This document shows, in pieces, positions 51,023 through 59,693 of a stretch of DNA of 64,000 nt. The position numbers were made by a program, and so were the translations under genes. The stretch is from NCBI GenBank assembly GCA_900763685.1, contig CAAFLF010000019.1, positions 18,160 through 82,159 on the forward strand, given 5' to 3'. Positions within the stretch are counted from its first letter, which is position 1, and each line of letters starts with the position of its first letter. Origin of the DNA: an uncultured Oscillospiraceae bacterium (lineage in GTDB: Bacteria; Bacillota; Clostridia; Oscillospirales; Oscillospiraceae). Below the pieces are notes generated by a model, which saw only the letters and a list, made by a program, of their open reading frames with translations, was not told the origin of the DNA and ran no database searches.

Positions 51023-51511
51023 TCAGCGGGCCATCTCGCCCCGGTCCAGCAGACCGGGAAAGCCGTTCTGCCGCAGGGCCTCATAGGTGAGGATGGCCAC
51101 AGAGTTGGAGAGATTCAGGGACCGGGCCTCGGGGCGCATGGGCAGCCGCAGGCAGCGGTCGTAGTGGGCCTCCCGGAAGTCCTTGGGCAGCCCCGCCGTC
51201 TCCTTCCCGAAAAAGAGGAAGCAGTCCGGGGAGAATTCCGCCTCCTCATAGGACCGGGGAGCCTTGGTGCTGGCCAGCCACAAATCCCTCTCCGCCTCCG
51301 GGTGCCTCGCGAAGAAGTCGGGTAGGCCATCGTAGTCAAAGACCTCCACCAAATGCCAGTAGTCGAGCCCCGCCCGCTTCACGGCCTTCTCCGAGATGTC
51401 GAAGCCCAGGGGACGGATGAGGTGCAGCCGGGAGCCGGTGGCGGCGCAGGTCCGGGCGATGTTGCCGCAGTTCTGGGGGATCTCCGGCTCCACCAGCACG
51501 ATGTTCAGCAC
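51023..51511 (-). CDS. trmL: tRNA (cytidine(34)-2'-O)-methyltransferase
   Basis: A 162-residue SPOUT-fold methyltransferase modifying the wobble base of certain leucine tRNAs. [25 protein letters not shown] is the start signature, [16 protein letters not shown] holds the knotted cofactor loop, and [17 protein letters not shown] is the C-terminal motif. It precedes pgk by 40 bases and is probably the first gene of the trmL-pgk transcript. Confidence 0.94.
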   Translation of the reverse strand: MLNIVLVEPEIPQNCGNIARTCAATGSRLHLIRPLGFDISEKAVKRAGLDYWHLVEVFDYDGLPDFFARHPEAERDLWLASTKAPRSYEEAEFSPDCFLFFGKETAGLPKDFREAHYDRCLRLPMRPEARSLNLSNSVAILTYEALRQNGFPGLLDRGEMAR

Positions 51512-51567
51512 GGTTTTCCCTCCCCTTCGCGGCGCCCTCCGGGCCCCACTTTTTCACAGTACACTGC

Positions 51568-51596
51568 ATTGTAATCCTTTACGGGCGCAAAATCAA
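51568..51596 (-). promoter_or_regulatory. Promoter of trmL (and probably pgk)
   Basis: On the minus strand, TTGATT (51596-51591), 17-bp spacer, TACAAT (51573-51568), 57 bases before the trmL ATG. Confidence 0.82.
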
Positions 51597-51805
51597 CTGT
51601 AAAATGATGAAATCCAGGAATTTTCGGTAGAATCACCCACAAATGCCATCCCGATTCTGCGAAATGCCGAAATCGTCCCCCCAGATGCCCCGCTTTTCCC
51701 CTGTTTTTTGGAAAAAAGCCCGGCTTTCTCGTTCAATTTGCCAAAAACTTTGGCGAAATTTCTCCAAAAGGTTTCCGCCTGCCTACTGGATTTTTACCGG
51801 AACTT

Positions 51806-51814
51806 TGTTATAAT
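51806..51814 (+). promoter_or_regulatory. Extended -10 promoter before the glmU-like gene
   Basis: TGT then TATAAT (51809-51814) makes an extended -10; no good -35 at 17 bases. The 363-base gap 51512-51874 is AT-rich with partial inverted repeats (AATTTGCCAAA / TTTGGCGAAATT near 51735-51760) and no gene. Confidence 0.6.
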
Positions 51815-51874
51815 ACCCTCAGAAGAAGAATTTCAGTCTGCCCACGGCAGACCTTGGGAAGGGAGTGGACTCCG

Positions 51875-53014
51875 ATGGATCGTATGGAAAATGTCCGGGC
51901 GGTATTCTTCCTGGAGGATGACTCCTCCGACGCTTCCATCCGACCGCTGATGCTCCAGCCCGTGCTGTTCTGCCCCATCCTCTCCTGGCTGCGGCAGCAA
52001 CTGCGCAGGGAGGGCGTTGAGCGGTTTTTTGTTTGGCTGCCGGAGACTCTGAGCGCCTGGAAGGCGGAGGCGGAGGCCTGCTTCGCTCCGGAGGATACGG
52101 CCATCGTCTCCTGTGACCGCGCCGCCCTGCGGGACTTCCTCCAGGGGGAGGGCAGGGTCACCGTCTTCCCGGATGCGGAGGTCCCCGTCCGGCTGGAGGG
52201 CCGGGGCTACGCATACCGGGCGGAGGCCGCCGCCCTCATCGAGGGCTGGTTCGACGCCCCCAACACCAATGAGGTCCGGGGCTGGGAGCCCTATGGGAAC
52301 TCCACCCCCATCCTGAGCCTCGCGGACCTTCAGGCCCAGGAGATGGCCATCCGGGACATCATCACCGCGAAGCACCTCGCGAACGGCGTCCGCATCCTGG
52401 ACCCCAATACCGTCTATATCGACCCGAGAGTGGAGATCGGCGCAGGCACGCTGATCCTCCCGGGCACCATCCTCCGGGGAAAGACCACCATCGGCCGGGA
52501 CTGCGAGATCGGCCCCAACGCCATGATCCGGGACTGCTCCGTGGGCGACCGGACGGAGGTCAACGCCTCCCAGTGCAACGAGAGCGCCATCGGCAGCGAC
52601 ACCCATGTGGGCCCCTTCGCCTACATCCGCCCCCACTGTACCGTGGGTGACCACATCAAGGTGGGCGACTTCGTGGAGCTGAAGAACTCCGCCATCGGCG
52701 ACGGCACCAAGATCTCCCACCTCACCTACGTGGGGGACAGCGACGTGGGCCGGAAGGTCAACTTCGGCTGCGGCACCATCACCACCAACTACGACGGCTT
52801 CCGGAAGTTCCGCTGCGACATCGGGGACGGCGCCTTCATCGGCTGCAACACCAACCTGGTGGCCCCGGTGAAGATCGGCGCCGGCGCCTACACCGCCGCC
52901 GGCTCCACCGTCACGAGGGATGTCCCCCCGGACGCCCTGCACATCGCCCGGCCAGAGGAGACCATCAAGGAGGGCTGGGCCAAGCGCCGCCGCCAGGCCC
53001 ACGGCAAGGACTGA
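51875..53014 (+). CDS. GlmU-like acetyltransferase with a degenerate uridylyltransferase domain
   Basis: A 379-residue protein, against about 455 for GlmU. The C-terminal half is an intact left-handed beta-helix acetyltransferase: VYIDPRVEIGAGTLILPGTI, then SHLTYVGDS with H282 and Y285, GCGTITTNYDGF (N305, Y306) and GAYTAAGSTVTRDVPPDALH, matching the CoA and glucosamine-1-P site. The N-terminal 130 residues keep only fragments of the sugar-nucleotide fold; the LAAGxGTRM pyrophosphorylase loop is absent. It should acetylate glucosamine-1-phosphate but not make UDP-GlcNAc. Location before prs is that of glmU in Bacillus. ATG 51875, AGGGAGTG upstream. Confidence 0.85.
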   Translation: MDRMENVRAVFFLEDDSSDASIRPLMLQPVLFCPILSWLRQQLRREGVERFFVWLPETLSAWKAEAEACFAPEDTAIVSCDRAALRDFLQGEGRVTVFPDAEVPVRLEGRGYAYRAEAAALIEGWFDAPNTNEVRGWEPYGNSTPILSLADLQAQEMAIRDIITAKHLANGVRILDPNTVYIDPRVEIGAGTLILPGTILRGKTTIGRDCEIGPNAMIRDCSVGDRTEVNASQCNESAIGSDTHVGPFAYIRPHCTVGDHIKVGDFVELKNSAIGDGTKISHLTYVGDSDVGRKVNFGCGTITTNYDGFRKFRCDIGDGAFIGCNTNLVAPVKIGAGAYTAAGSTVTRDVPPDALHIARPEETIKEGWAKRRRQAHGKD

Positions 53015-53102
53015 CCCCCGTTCCGCTTTTGTTGGAAACAAATTGAAATAAAAAGAAGAGCAAAGAAGAAACCGAAGAAAAGAAGAAGGAAGGTATTGCA
53101 AC

Positions 53103-54062
53103 ATGATTTCTCACGGCAAGGATCTCAAGGTCTTCACCGGCAACGCCAACCCCCAGCTGGCATCGGAGATCTGCAAGCTCATCGGCACCAAGCTGGGTGA
53201 GTCCGAGGTCGGCACGTTCTCTGACGGCGAGATCTTCGTCTCCCTGTATGAGACCGTCCGCGGCAGCGATGTTTTCGTGGTCCAGTCCACCTGCGGCAAC
53301 GTCAACAACAGCCTCATGGAGCTGCTCATCATGATCGACGCCCTCAAGCGCGCCTCCGCCGGCCGCATCACCGCCGTGATGCCCTACTATGGCTACGCCC
53401 GGCAGGACCGCAAGGCCAAGGCCCGGGATCCCATCACCGCGAAGCTGGTGGCCAACATGCTCACCGCCGCCGGCGCGGACCGTGTCCTGACCATGGATCT
53501 CCACGCCTCCCAGATCCAGGGCTTCTTCGATATCCCCGTGGATAACCTGGCCGGCAACCCCGTCTTCGTGGATTACTACGCCAAGAAGTTCGGCTCCGCC
53601 TGCGAGGACATGGTGGTGGTCTCCCCGGACGTGGGCTCCGTCGCCCGTGCCCGCGCCTTCGCTCAGAAGCTCCATATGAACCTCGCCATCGTGGATAAGC
53701 GCCGCCAGAAGGCCAACCAGTGCGAGGTCATGAACATCATCGGCGATGTGGAGGGCAAGGACTGCATCCTCTTCGACGACATGGTGGATACCGGCGGCTC
53801 CCTCTGCAACGCCGCCAAGGCCGTCATGGAAGTGGGCCACGCCAAGTCCGTCCACGCCTGCGCCAGCCACGGCGTCCTCTCCGGCCCCGCCATCGAGCGG
53901 ATCAACGCCAGCGTCATCACCGAGCTTGCCTTGCTTGACACCATCCCCGCCATCCCCGAGGGCGCCAGCGACAAGATCAAGTACCTCACCGTGGCCCCCA
54001 TGTTCGCCGAGGCCATCGAGCGCATCTATCAGGAGATCTCCATCTCCAAGCTCTTCCGCTGA
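53103..54062 (+). CDS. prs: Ribose-phosphate pyrophosphokinase (PRPP synthetase)
   Basis: A 319-residue enzyme making PRPP from ribose-5-P and ATP. Seen: KVFTGNANPQLASEICKLIG, FSDGEIFVSLYETVRGSDVF, RQDRKAKARDPITAKLVANM (ATP loop), DLHASQIQGFFDIPVDNL (Mg/ATP site), and CILFDDMVDTGGSLCNAAK (PRPP loop). Ribosome binding site GAAGG. Conserved neighbour of glmU. Ended by its own terminator. Confidence 0.98.
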   Translation: MISHGKDLKVFTGNANPQLASEICKLIGTKLGESEVGTFSDGEIFVSLYETVRGSDVFVVQSTCGNVNNSLMELLIMIDALKRASAGRITAVMPYYGYARQDRKAKARDPITAKLVANMLTAAGADRVLTMDLHASQIQGFFDIPVDNLAGNPVFVDYYAKKFGSACEDMVVVSPDVGSVARARAFAQKLHMNLAIVDKRRQKANQCEVMNIIGDVEGKDCILFDDMVDTGGSLCNAAKAVMEVGHAKSVHACASHGVLSGPAIERINASVITELALLDTIPAIPEGASDKIKYLTVAPMFAEAIERIYQEISISKLFR

Positions 54063-54076
54063 GAAAGCATCCCCCC

Positions 54077-54104
54077 AAGGGCCGCCCAAAAGGCGGCCCT
54101 TTTT
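54077..54104 (+). terminator. Terminator of prs
   Basis: Perfect 10-bp stem AAGGGCCGCC / GGCGGCCCTT with loop CAAAA, then TTT. Confidence 0.92.
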
Positions 54105-54148
54105 CCATCCCCCCGCCCTGCGCAAACCCTCATCTCTCCCCACCATGC

Positions 54149-54322
54149 CCCCGTAGGGGCCGACGACCCGGCGGCCCGCGCCCCCGTCCCCATCTCCCGC
54201 AAATCGCGGCCTGCGCCCCCGCCGCCCCCGTAGGGGCCGACGACCTTGACCGATGCCCCAAATTTCGGCACGAAATTTGGTCGGCGGAGGCCATGCCCTA
54301 GGTACGGCGGCCCGCGCCCCCG
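54149..54322. repeat. Interspersed repeat cluster downstream of prs
   Basis: CCCCGTAGGGGCCGACGACC occurs at 54149-54168 and 54226-54245; GGCGGCCCGCGCCCCCG occurs at 54170 and 54306. Between them lies a perfect inverted repeat CCAAATTTCG / CGAAATTTGG (54258-54280). A related sequence in opposite orientation is at 63831. The 463-base gap 54063-54525 has no gene. Confidence 0.75.
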
Positions 54323-54385
54323 CAAACCCGCTCCCTCGTCCCCTCACACCCCGCCCGCGTCCCACCATGCCCCCTGCGCCCCCCC

Positions 54386-54415
54386 TTGACATCCTCCCCC
54401 CGGCCGGGGTATCAT
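54386..54415 (+). promoter_or_regulatory. Promoter of pth
   Basis: TTGACA (54386-54391), 18-bp spacer, TATCAT (54410-54415). The leader of about 100 bases starts with a perfect 22-bp palindrome at 54431-54452 (half site GCGGGGAAGAG). Confidence 0.8.
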
Positions 54416-54525
54416 AAGGAAAACCACCAGGCGGGGAAGAGCTCTTCCCCGCCCTTGCGGCGTTCCCGGAAAGGGGGACGCTTTGCCCCCATGGGGCGGA
54501 AAACGGCAGAAGGAGGAGCGATCTT

Positions 54526-55122
54526 ATGCTCTTTGGACGAAAAAGCGGCGGCATCCAGTGGCTCATCGTGGGCCTCGGCAACCCCGGGGAGAAGTACGCC
54601 CGCACCCGGCACAACCTGGGCTTTCTGGCCCTGGACCTGCTGGCGGAGCGGCAGAAGCTGAAGATCAACCGCATCAAGTACAAGGCCCTGGTGGCGGAGA
54701 CGGAGTTTGGCGGCGCCCGCTGCCTTCTCATGAAGCCCCAGACCTATATGAACCTCTCCGGCGAGGCCGTGCGGGAGGCCGCGCAGTTCTACAAGATCCC
54801 CTCGGACCACGTTCTCGTCATCTATGACGATGTCTCCCTCCCGGTGGGCAAGCTCCGGGTCCGGCCCTCCGGCAGCGCCGGGGGCCACAACGGCATCAAG
54901 AACATCATTGCCCACCTGGGGACGGACGTCTTCCCCCGGGTGAAGATCGGCGCGGGCGCCCCGGCGGGCGGCGGCGCGGAGATGGTGGACTGGGTCATCG
55001 GCGAGCCCTCCCCGGCGGACAAGAAGCTGCTGCTGGAGGCCGCGAACCGGGCCATCGACGCCGCCGAGCGGATCGTATCCGACGACGGCGACTGCCAGAA
55101 GGCCATGAACCTCTTCAACTGA
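54526..55122 (+). CDS. pth: Peptidyl-tRNA hydrolase
   Basis: A 198-residue enzyme that frees tRNA from dropped peptidyl-tRNA. WLIVGLGNPGEKYARTRHNL has the catalytic histidine, LMKPQTYMNLSGEAV the asparagine and substrate loop, DDVSLPVGKLRVRPSGSAGG and HNGIKNIIAHLG the rest of the site. A few extra residues precede the family start (MLFGRKSGGIQ). Good GAAGGAGGAG ribosome binding site. In Bacillus the orthologue spoVC holds the same place between prs and mfd. Confidence 0.97.
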   Translation: MLFGRKSGGIQWLIVGLGNPGEKYARTRHNLGFLALDLLAERQKLKINRIKYKALVAETEFGGARCLLMKPQTYMNLSGEAVREAAQFYKIPSDHVLVIYDDVSLPVGKLRVRPSGSAGGHNGIKNIIAHLGTDVFPRVKIGAGAPAGGGAEMVDWVIGEPSPADKKLLLEAANRAIDAAERIVSDDGDCQKAMNLFN

Positions 55123-55177
55123 CCCCCGCCATCGGGACCACGAAACAACGGAACGACCGAAAGAAGGAGGGCTCCCC

Positions 55178-56047
55178 ATGCCGCTGATCCGCTGGCTGAA
55201 CCGCCACGGCTGGATATTTTCCCTGACGGGACTGCTGTGTACCGCCGCGGTGCTGTATTACATCGCGCCGCTGTTGCTGACGCGGGGGAATGCCGTGCCG
55301 GTTTTCCTGTGGCTGCTGAAGGAGCTCCTCGTCATCGCCCTGATCGCGGCGCTCTGCCGCGGTCTTTTACAGGGGTCTAAATCCCTGTGGCTGTACTGCA
55401 CAGCCGCGGAGGTCAACGCCGCCCTCAAAGAAAGCGCGCGGACCCGGGATCCGGAGCCCTCCGTGGCTGTCTGCCGGGAACTGCAGGCAGTATGGTGGCG
55501 GACGTGGCCCAAGCCGTCGCTGCATCCGGCGGTCCAGATGGCGCTTTCCATCGCCTTCAATGACTTGGGACGATTCCAGGAGGCGGAGCAGGAGCTGAAT
55601 CTGATCCTGGCTGCCTATCGGCAGTACCCGCCGGAAGCCAGGCTCCAGATAGAATCCGTCGCCGCGGTCATAAAGCTGAAAGCCGGAAAGCCGGAGGACG
55701 CCCGCTCCTACCTGGTGGAGATGGCCCGTCATGTGGATAAGCTGCCAAAAGACAGCGAAAGGAAACGGTGGCAGGGCATCCTGGAAAACCGAAGGTGTCT
55801 CTATCGCCTGCTGACGGAGGGCGGCTCTGAGGAGCTGCTGTCCGCTTACCGCCAGCAGCTGACCGGCTGTAAGGACCTGTACGATCAGGTGACCATCCAC
55901 ATGAATCTCGCCCGCTGCCTCCTGGACCTGGGCCGGGGGGACGAGGCCCGGCCCCACCTGACATTCGTCGCGGAAAACGGCGGAAAGCTGGCCATCCGGG
56001 CGGAGGCCAGCGCCCGTCTGGCCGCCCTCTCCCCCGCCGAGAACTGA
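55178..56047 (+). CDS. Membrane-anchored TPR-like protein, unknown
   Basis: A 289-residue protein. Two N-terminal hydrophobic segments (about residues 12-33, and 40-64 with VFLWLLKELLVIALIAALCR) are followed by a helical soluble part with TPR-like periodicity (MALSIAFNDLGRFQEAEQEL, VTIHMNLARCLLDLGRGDEA). AAGGAGGG sets ATG 55178. Codon use is less GC-biased than that of pth and mfd. In Bacillus this slot holds fin; I see no similarity. Ends 28 bases before mfd. Confidence 0.7.
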   Translation: MPLIRWLNRHGWIFSLTGLLCTAAVLYYIAPLLLTRGNAVPVFLWLLKELLVIALIAALCRGLLQGSKSLWLYCTAAEVNAALKESARTRDPEPSVAVCRELQAVWWRTWPKPSLHPAVQMALSIAFNDLGRFQEAEQELNLILAAYRQYPPEARLQIESVAAVIKLKAGKPEDARSYLVEMARHVDKLPKDSERKRWQGILENRRCLYRLLTEGGSEELLSAYRQQLTGCKDLYDQVTIHMNLARCLLDLGRGDEARPHLTFVAENGGKLAIRAEASARLAALSPAEN

Positions 56048-56075
56048 CGCCCCCCGGGGCATATAGGAGCCACCC

Positions 56076-59000
56076 ATGAAACAAGTCTTGGAAAAACTCA
56101 ATACCCTCCCGGAGCTCCGGGAGCTCCTCTCCCGGATCGATGGCGGGGGCTGCCCGGCGGAGGTCACGGGCCTGCAGGGGGTCCACCGGGCCCTCGCGGG
56201 CGCCGCCCTCAGCGAGGCCCTGGACCGCCCCGCCCTCTTCGTCTGCGCGGACGAGGGCGAGGCCCGGACCCTCCGGGAGGACCTCAAGTCCCTCCTGGGG
56301 ACGGAGCCGGTGCTCCTCCTGGGCCGGGAGTGGCAGCTCCGCCCCGGGGCCATCGCCAGCCGGGGCTGGGAGCAGGACCGCCTCGCGGCCCTCTACGCCC
56401 TAGGGCAGGGCGGCGTTCCCGCCGTCGTCGCGACGGCGGACGGTCTCATGGCCCGGACCCTGCCCAAGGCCGCCCTCCTCCGCTCCGCCCATCTCTTAAA
56501 GCCCGGGCAGCCCCTGGACCTCCCCGCCTTCACGGAGGCCCTGACGGCGGCGGGCTACGCCCGCTGCCAGCAGGTGGAGGGCGTGGGTCAGTTCGCCGTC
56601 CGGGGCGGCATCCTGGATGTCTTCTCTCCCCTCATGGAAAAGCCCGTCCGCTGCGAGCTCTTCGGGGATGAGATCGACTCCATGGGCCTCTTCGACCCCG
56701 CAAGTCAGCGCCGGGTGCAGAACGTCACCGAGGCCCTGATCCTCCCCTGCGCCGAGGTCCTGCCCCACCTGGCGGAGGGGGGCCTCCCCGGCCTGGCCGA
56801 CGCCATGGAGGCCCAGGCCAAGCGCCTCCGCCGCCGCCAGGGCACGGAGAAGATCGTGGAGACCATTCTCTCGGATGCCCAGCAACTCCGGGGCGGGGTC
56901 CTCCCCGGCGGCCTGGACCGCTACCTCCCCCTGATCCATCCCCAGTTCACCACCGCCCTTGACTACTTAGACCCCGCCTCCCTGGTCTTCCTCTGCGAGG
57001 GCGGGCGCATCGACCAGCGGGCCAAGACCACCCTCCTCCAGCTCCGCCAGGAGGCCGACACCCTCATGGAGGCCGGCTGCATGGCGGGGGAGGGGGCGGA
57101 CCTCCTCCTCTCGGAAAATGCCCTCTACGCCGCCCTCTCGGACTTCCCGGCGGTGATGATGGACGCCCTGCCCACCTCCCGCCTGCCCTTAAAGCCCCGG
57201 AGCCTCCTGCACATCGACGCCCGCCAGCTCTCCAGCTACGGCGGCAGCCTCGAGACCGCCGCCGCCGACATGGAGCACTACCGGAAAAGCGGCAGCGGCG
57301 TCCTGGTCCTCTGCGGCGGCGAGACCCGGGCGAAAAACCTTCTCCGCATCCTGGAGGAGCGGGGCATCCCCGCCGCGCTGGACCTCCCGGGCCGTGCCAT
57401 GCCCGCCCCCGGCGAGGTCCGCCTGACCCTGGGCGCCCTCAGCGCCGGCAGCGAGTGGCCGTCTTTGAATCTCGCCATCCTGACGGAGGGCCAGCTCCTC
57501 TCCGTCCAGCGCAAGCGCCCCGCCCGGACCCCCAAGGAAAGTAACCGCCAGAAGCTCCAGTCCTACACGGACTTAAAGCCCGGCGATCTCGTGGTCCACG
57601 TCCACCACGGCATCGGCCGCTTCGCGGGCATCCACCGCCTGCCGACGGACGGGGTGGAGAAGGACTACATCAAGCTGGACTACGCCGCCGGCGACTGCCT
57701 CTATGTCCCCGTCACCCAGCTGGACATGGTCAGCAAGTATATCGGCGGCGGCGAGGACGCCCAGGAGCGCACCCGCCTCAACAAGCTGGGCGGCACCGAG
57801 TGGACCAAGCAGAAATCCCGGGCCAAGGCCGCCGTCAAGGACCTCGCGAAGGGCCTCATCCAGCTCTACGCCCAGCGTGCCCGGCAGCCGGGCTTCGCCT
57901 TCTCCCCGGACTCCGCCTGGCAGCAGGAGTTTGAGGACGCCTTCCCCTACCCGGAGACGGAGGACCAGCTCCGTGCCATCCGGGAGATCAAGACCGACAT
58001 GGAGAAGCCCCGGCCCATGGACCGCCTCCTCTGCGGCGACGTGGGCTACGGCAAGACGGAGGTCGCCCTCCGGGCGGTGATGAAGTGCATCCTGGACGGC
58101 AAGCAGGCCGCCATCCTGGTCCCCACCACCGTCCTCGCCCAGCAGCACTACGCCACGGCCCAGAGCCGCTTCCGCTCCTTCCCGGTGACCATCGAGGTCC
58201 TCTCCCGCTTCACCACCCCCAAGGAGCAGAAGCGCATCCTCTCGAACCTCGCCGAGGGCCGGGTGGACCTCATCATCGGCACCCACAAGCTCATCCAGAA
58301 GAGCGTGAAGTTCCACGACCTGGGCCTCCTCGTCATCGACGAGGAGCAGCGCTTCGGCGTCAGCCATAAGGAGAAGCTCCGGGAGATGGCCCGCCAGGTG
58401 GACACCCTGACCCTCTCCGCGACCCCCATCCCCCGGACCCTCAATATGTCCCTCTCGGGCCTCCGGGATATGTCCACCCTGGAGGAGCCCCCCCGGGACC
58501 GCCAGGCCGTCCAGACCTACGTCCTCGAGGAGGACTGGGGCGTCCTCGCGGACGCCTGCCGCCGGGAGCTGGACCGGGGCGGCCAGGTCTACTTCCTCCA
58601 CAACCGGGTGGAGAGCATCGACCGGGTGGCCTCCCGGCTCCAGAAGCTCCTGGGCCCCGAGACCCGGATCGCCATCGGCCACGGCCAGATGGGGGAGCAG
58701 GAGCTCTCCAACGTCATGCGGCAGATGGTGGAGGGCGAGGCGGACATCCTGGTCTGCACCACCATCATCGAGACCGGCATCGACATCCCCAACGTGAATA
58801 CCCTCATCGTGGAGGACGCCGACCGCATGGGCCTCGCCCAGCTCCACCAGCTCCGGGGCCGCATCGGCCGCAGCGCCCGCCGGGCCTACGCCTACCTCAC
58901 CTACCGCCCGGGGAAGATCCTGCAGGAGGCCGCCGCCAAGCGTCTCGCCGCCATCCGGGAGTATGTGGAGTTCGGCTCCGGCTTCCGCATCGCCATGCGG

Positions 59001-59591
59001 GACCTGGAGATCCGGGGCGCGGGCAATCTCTTAGGTCCCCAGCAGAGCGGCACCATGATGAGCGTGGGCTACGACCTCTACCTGAAGCTCTTAGAGGAGG
59101 CCGTCCTGGAGGAGAAGGGCGAGACTCGGGAGACCGCACGGGAGTGCGCGGCGGACCTCACCGTCAACGCCAACATCCCGGAAAAATACGTCCCCTCCGC
59201 CCAACAGCGGATGGACCTCTACCGCCGCATCGCCTCCATCCGGACCAATGACGACGCTTCCGACGTCCTGGACGAGCTCATCGACCGCTACGGCGAGCCG
59301 CCGAAGCCCGTCCTGGCCCTGCTGGACGTGGCCCTGCTCCGCTCTGCCGCCGTGAAGGCGGGGGTGGGGGACATCAGCCAGCGGGGCGACAAGCTGAAGC
59401 TCCGGCTGGACGTCTTCCATCCGGCGGCCCTCAGCGCCGTCTGCGCCATGCCCAAGTACCGGCGGAGCCTCCTCCTCAGCGGCACGGACACCCCCACCCT
59501 GACCCTGACCCTCCCCAAGGGGGCGGACGTGCTGGAGACCGCCCTGACCCTGGTGGAGGACCTCCAGCTCCAATCCCAGTCCCCAGCATAA
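56076..59591 (+). CDS. mfd: Transcription-repair coupling factor
   Basis: An 1171-residue DNA translocase that removes stalled RNA polymerase and recruits UvrA. N-terminal UvrB-like module (GGILDVFSPLMEKPVRCELF), RNA-polymerase-interacting domain (LKPGDLVVHVHHGIGRFAGI; LDYAAGDCLYVPVTQLDMV), RecG-like helicase with Walker A GDVGYGKTEVALRA (about 653), DEEQRFGVSHKEKL box and LSATPIPRTLNMSL, then motifs V-VI (IETGIDIPNVNTLIVEDADR; HQLRGRIGRSARRAYAYLTY) and a TRCF C-terminal domain. Length is usual. Followed by a hairpin terminator. Confidence 0.98.
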   Translation: MKQVLEKLNTLPELRELLSRIDGGGCPAEVTGLQGVHRALAGAALSEALDRPALFVCADEGEARTLREDLKSLLGTEPVLLLGREWQLRPGAIASRGWEQDRLAALYALGQGGVPAVVATADGLMARTLPKAALLRSAHLLKPGQPLDLPAFTEALTAAGYARCQQVEGVGQFAVRGGILDVFSPLMEKPVRCELFGDEIDSMGLFDPASQRRVQNVTEALILPCAEVLPHLAEGGLPGLADAMEAQAKRLRRRQGTEKIVETILSDAQQLRGGVLPGGLDRYLPLIHPQFTTALDYLDPASLVFLCEGGRIDQRAKTTLLQLRQEADTLMEAGCMAGEGADLLLSENALYAALSDFPAVMMDALPTSRLPLKPRSLLHIDARQLSSYGGSLETAAADMEHYRKSGSGVLVLCGGETRAKNLLRILEERGIPAALDLPGRAMPAPGEVRLTLGALSAGSEWPSLNLAILTEGQLLSVQRKRPARTPKESNRQKLQSYTDLKPGDLVVHVHHGIGRFAGIHRLPTDGVEKDYIKLDYAAGDCLYVPVTQLDMVSKYIGGGEDAQERTRLNKLGGTEWTKQKSRAKAAVKDLAKGLIQLYAQRARQPGFAFSPDSAWQQEFEDAFPYPETEDQLRAIREIKTDMEKPRPMDRLLCGDVGYGKTEVALRAVMKCILDGKQAAILVPTTVLAQQHYATAQSRFRSFPVTIEVLSRFTTPKEQKRILSNLAEGRVDLIIGTHKLIQKSVKFHDLGLLVIDEEQRFGVSHKEKLREMARQVDTLTLSATPIPRTLNMSLSGLRDMSTLEEPPRDRQAVQTYVLEEDWGVLADACRRELDRGGQVYFLHNRVESIDRVASRLQKLLGPETRIAIGHGQMGEQELSNVMRQMVEGEADILVCTTIIETGIDIPNVNTLIVEDADRMGLAQLHQLRGRIGRSARRAYAYLTYRPGKILQEAAAKRLAAIREYVEFGSGFRIAMRDLEIRGAGNLLGPQQSGTMMSVGYDLYLKLLEEAVLEEKGETRETARECAADLTVNANIPEKYVPSAQQRMDLYRRIASIRTNDDASDVLDELIDRYGEPPKPVLALLDVALLRSAAVKAGVGDISQRGDKLKLRLDVFHPAALSAVCAMPKYRRSLLLSGTDTPTLTLTLPKGADVLETALTLVEDLQLQSQSPA

Positions 59592-59613
59592 TTTTCCCCC
59601 TCCCGGCATAGAT

Positions 59614-59652
59614 ATCACCGACCCGTCCCCTTGGACGGGCCGGTGATTTTTT
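59614..59652 (+). terminator. Terminator of mfd
   Basis: Two-part stem ATCACCG...CCGTCC / GGACGG...CGGTGAT with loop CCTT and a 2-base internal loop, then TTTTTT. Partial read-through to the foldase gene is possible. Confidence 0.88.
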
Positions 59653-59693
59653 CGCTTCGCGCCGGGGCCTTGCTCCGGGGAAAGGATGGCAAC

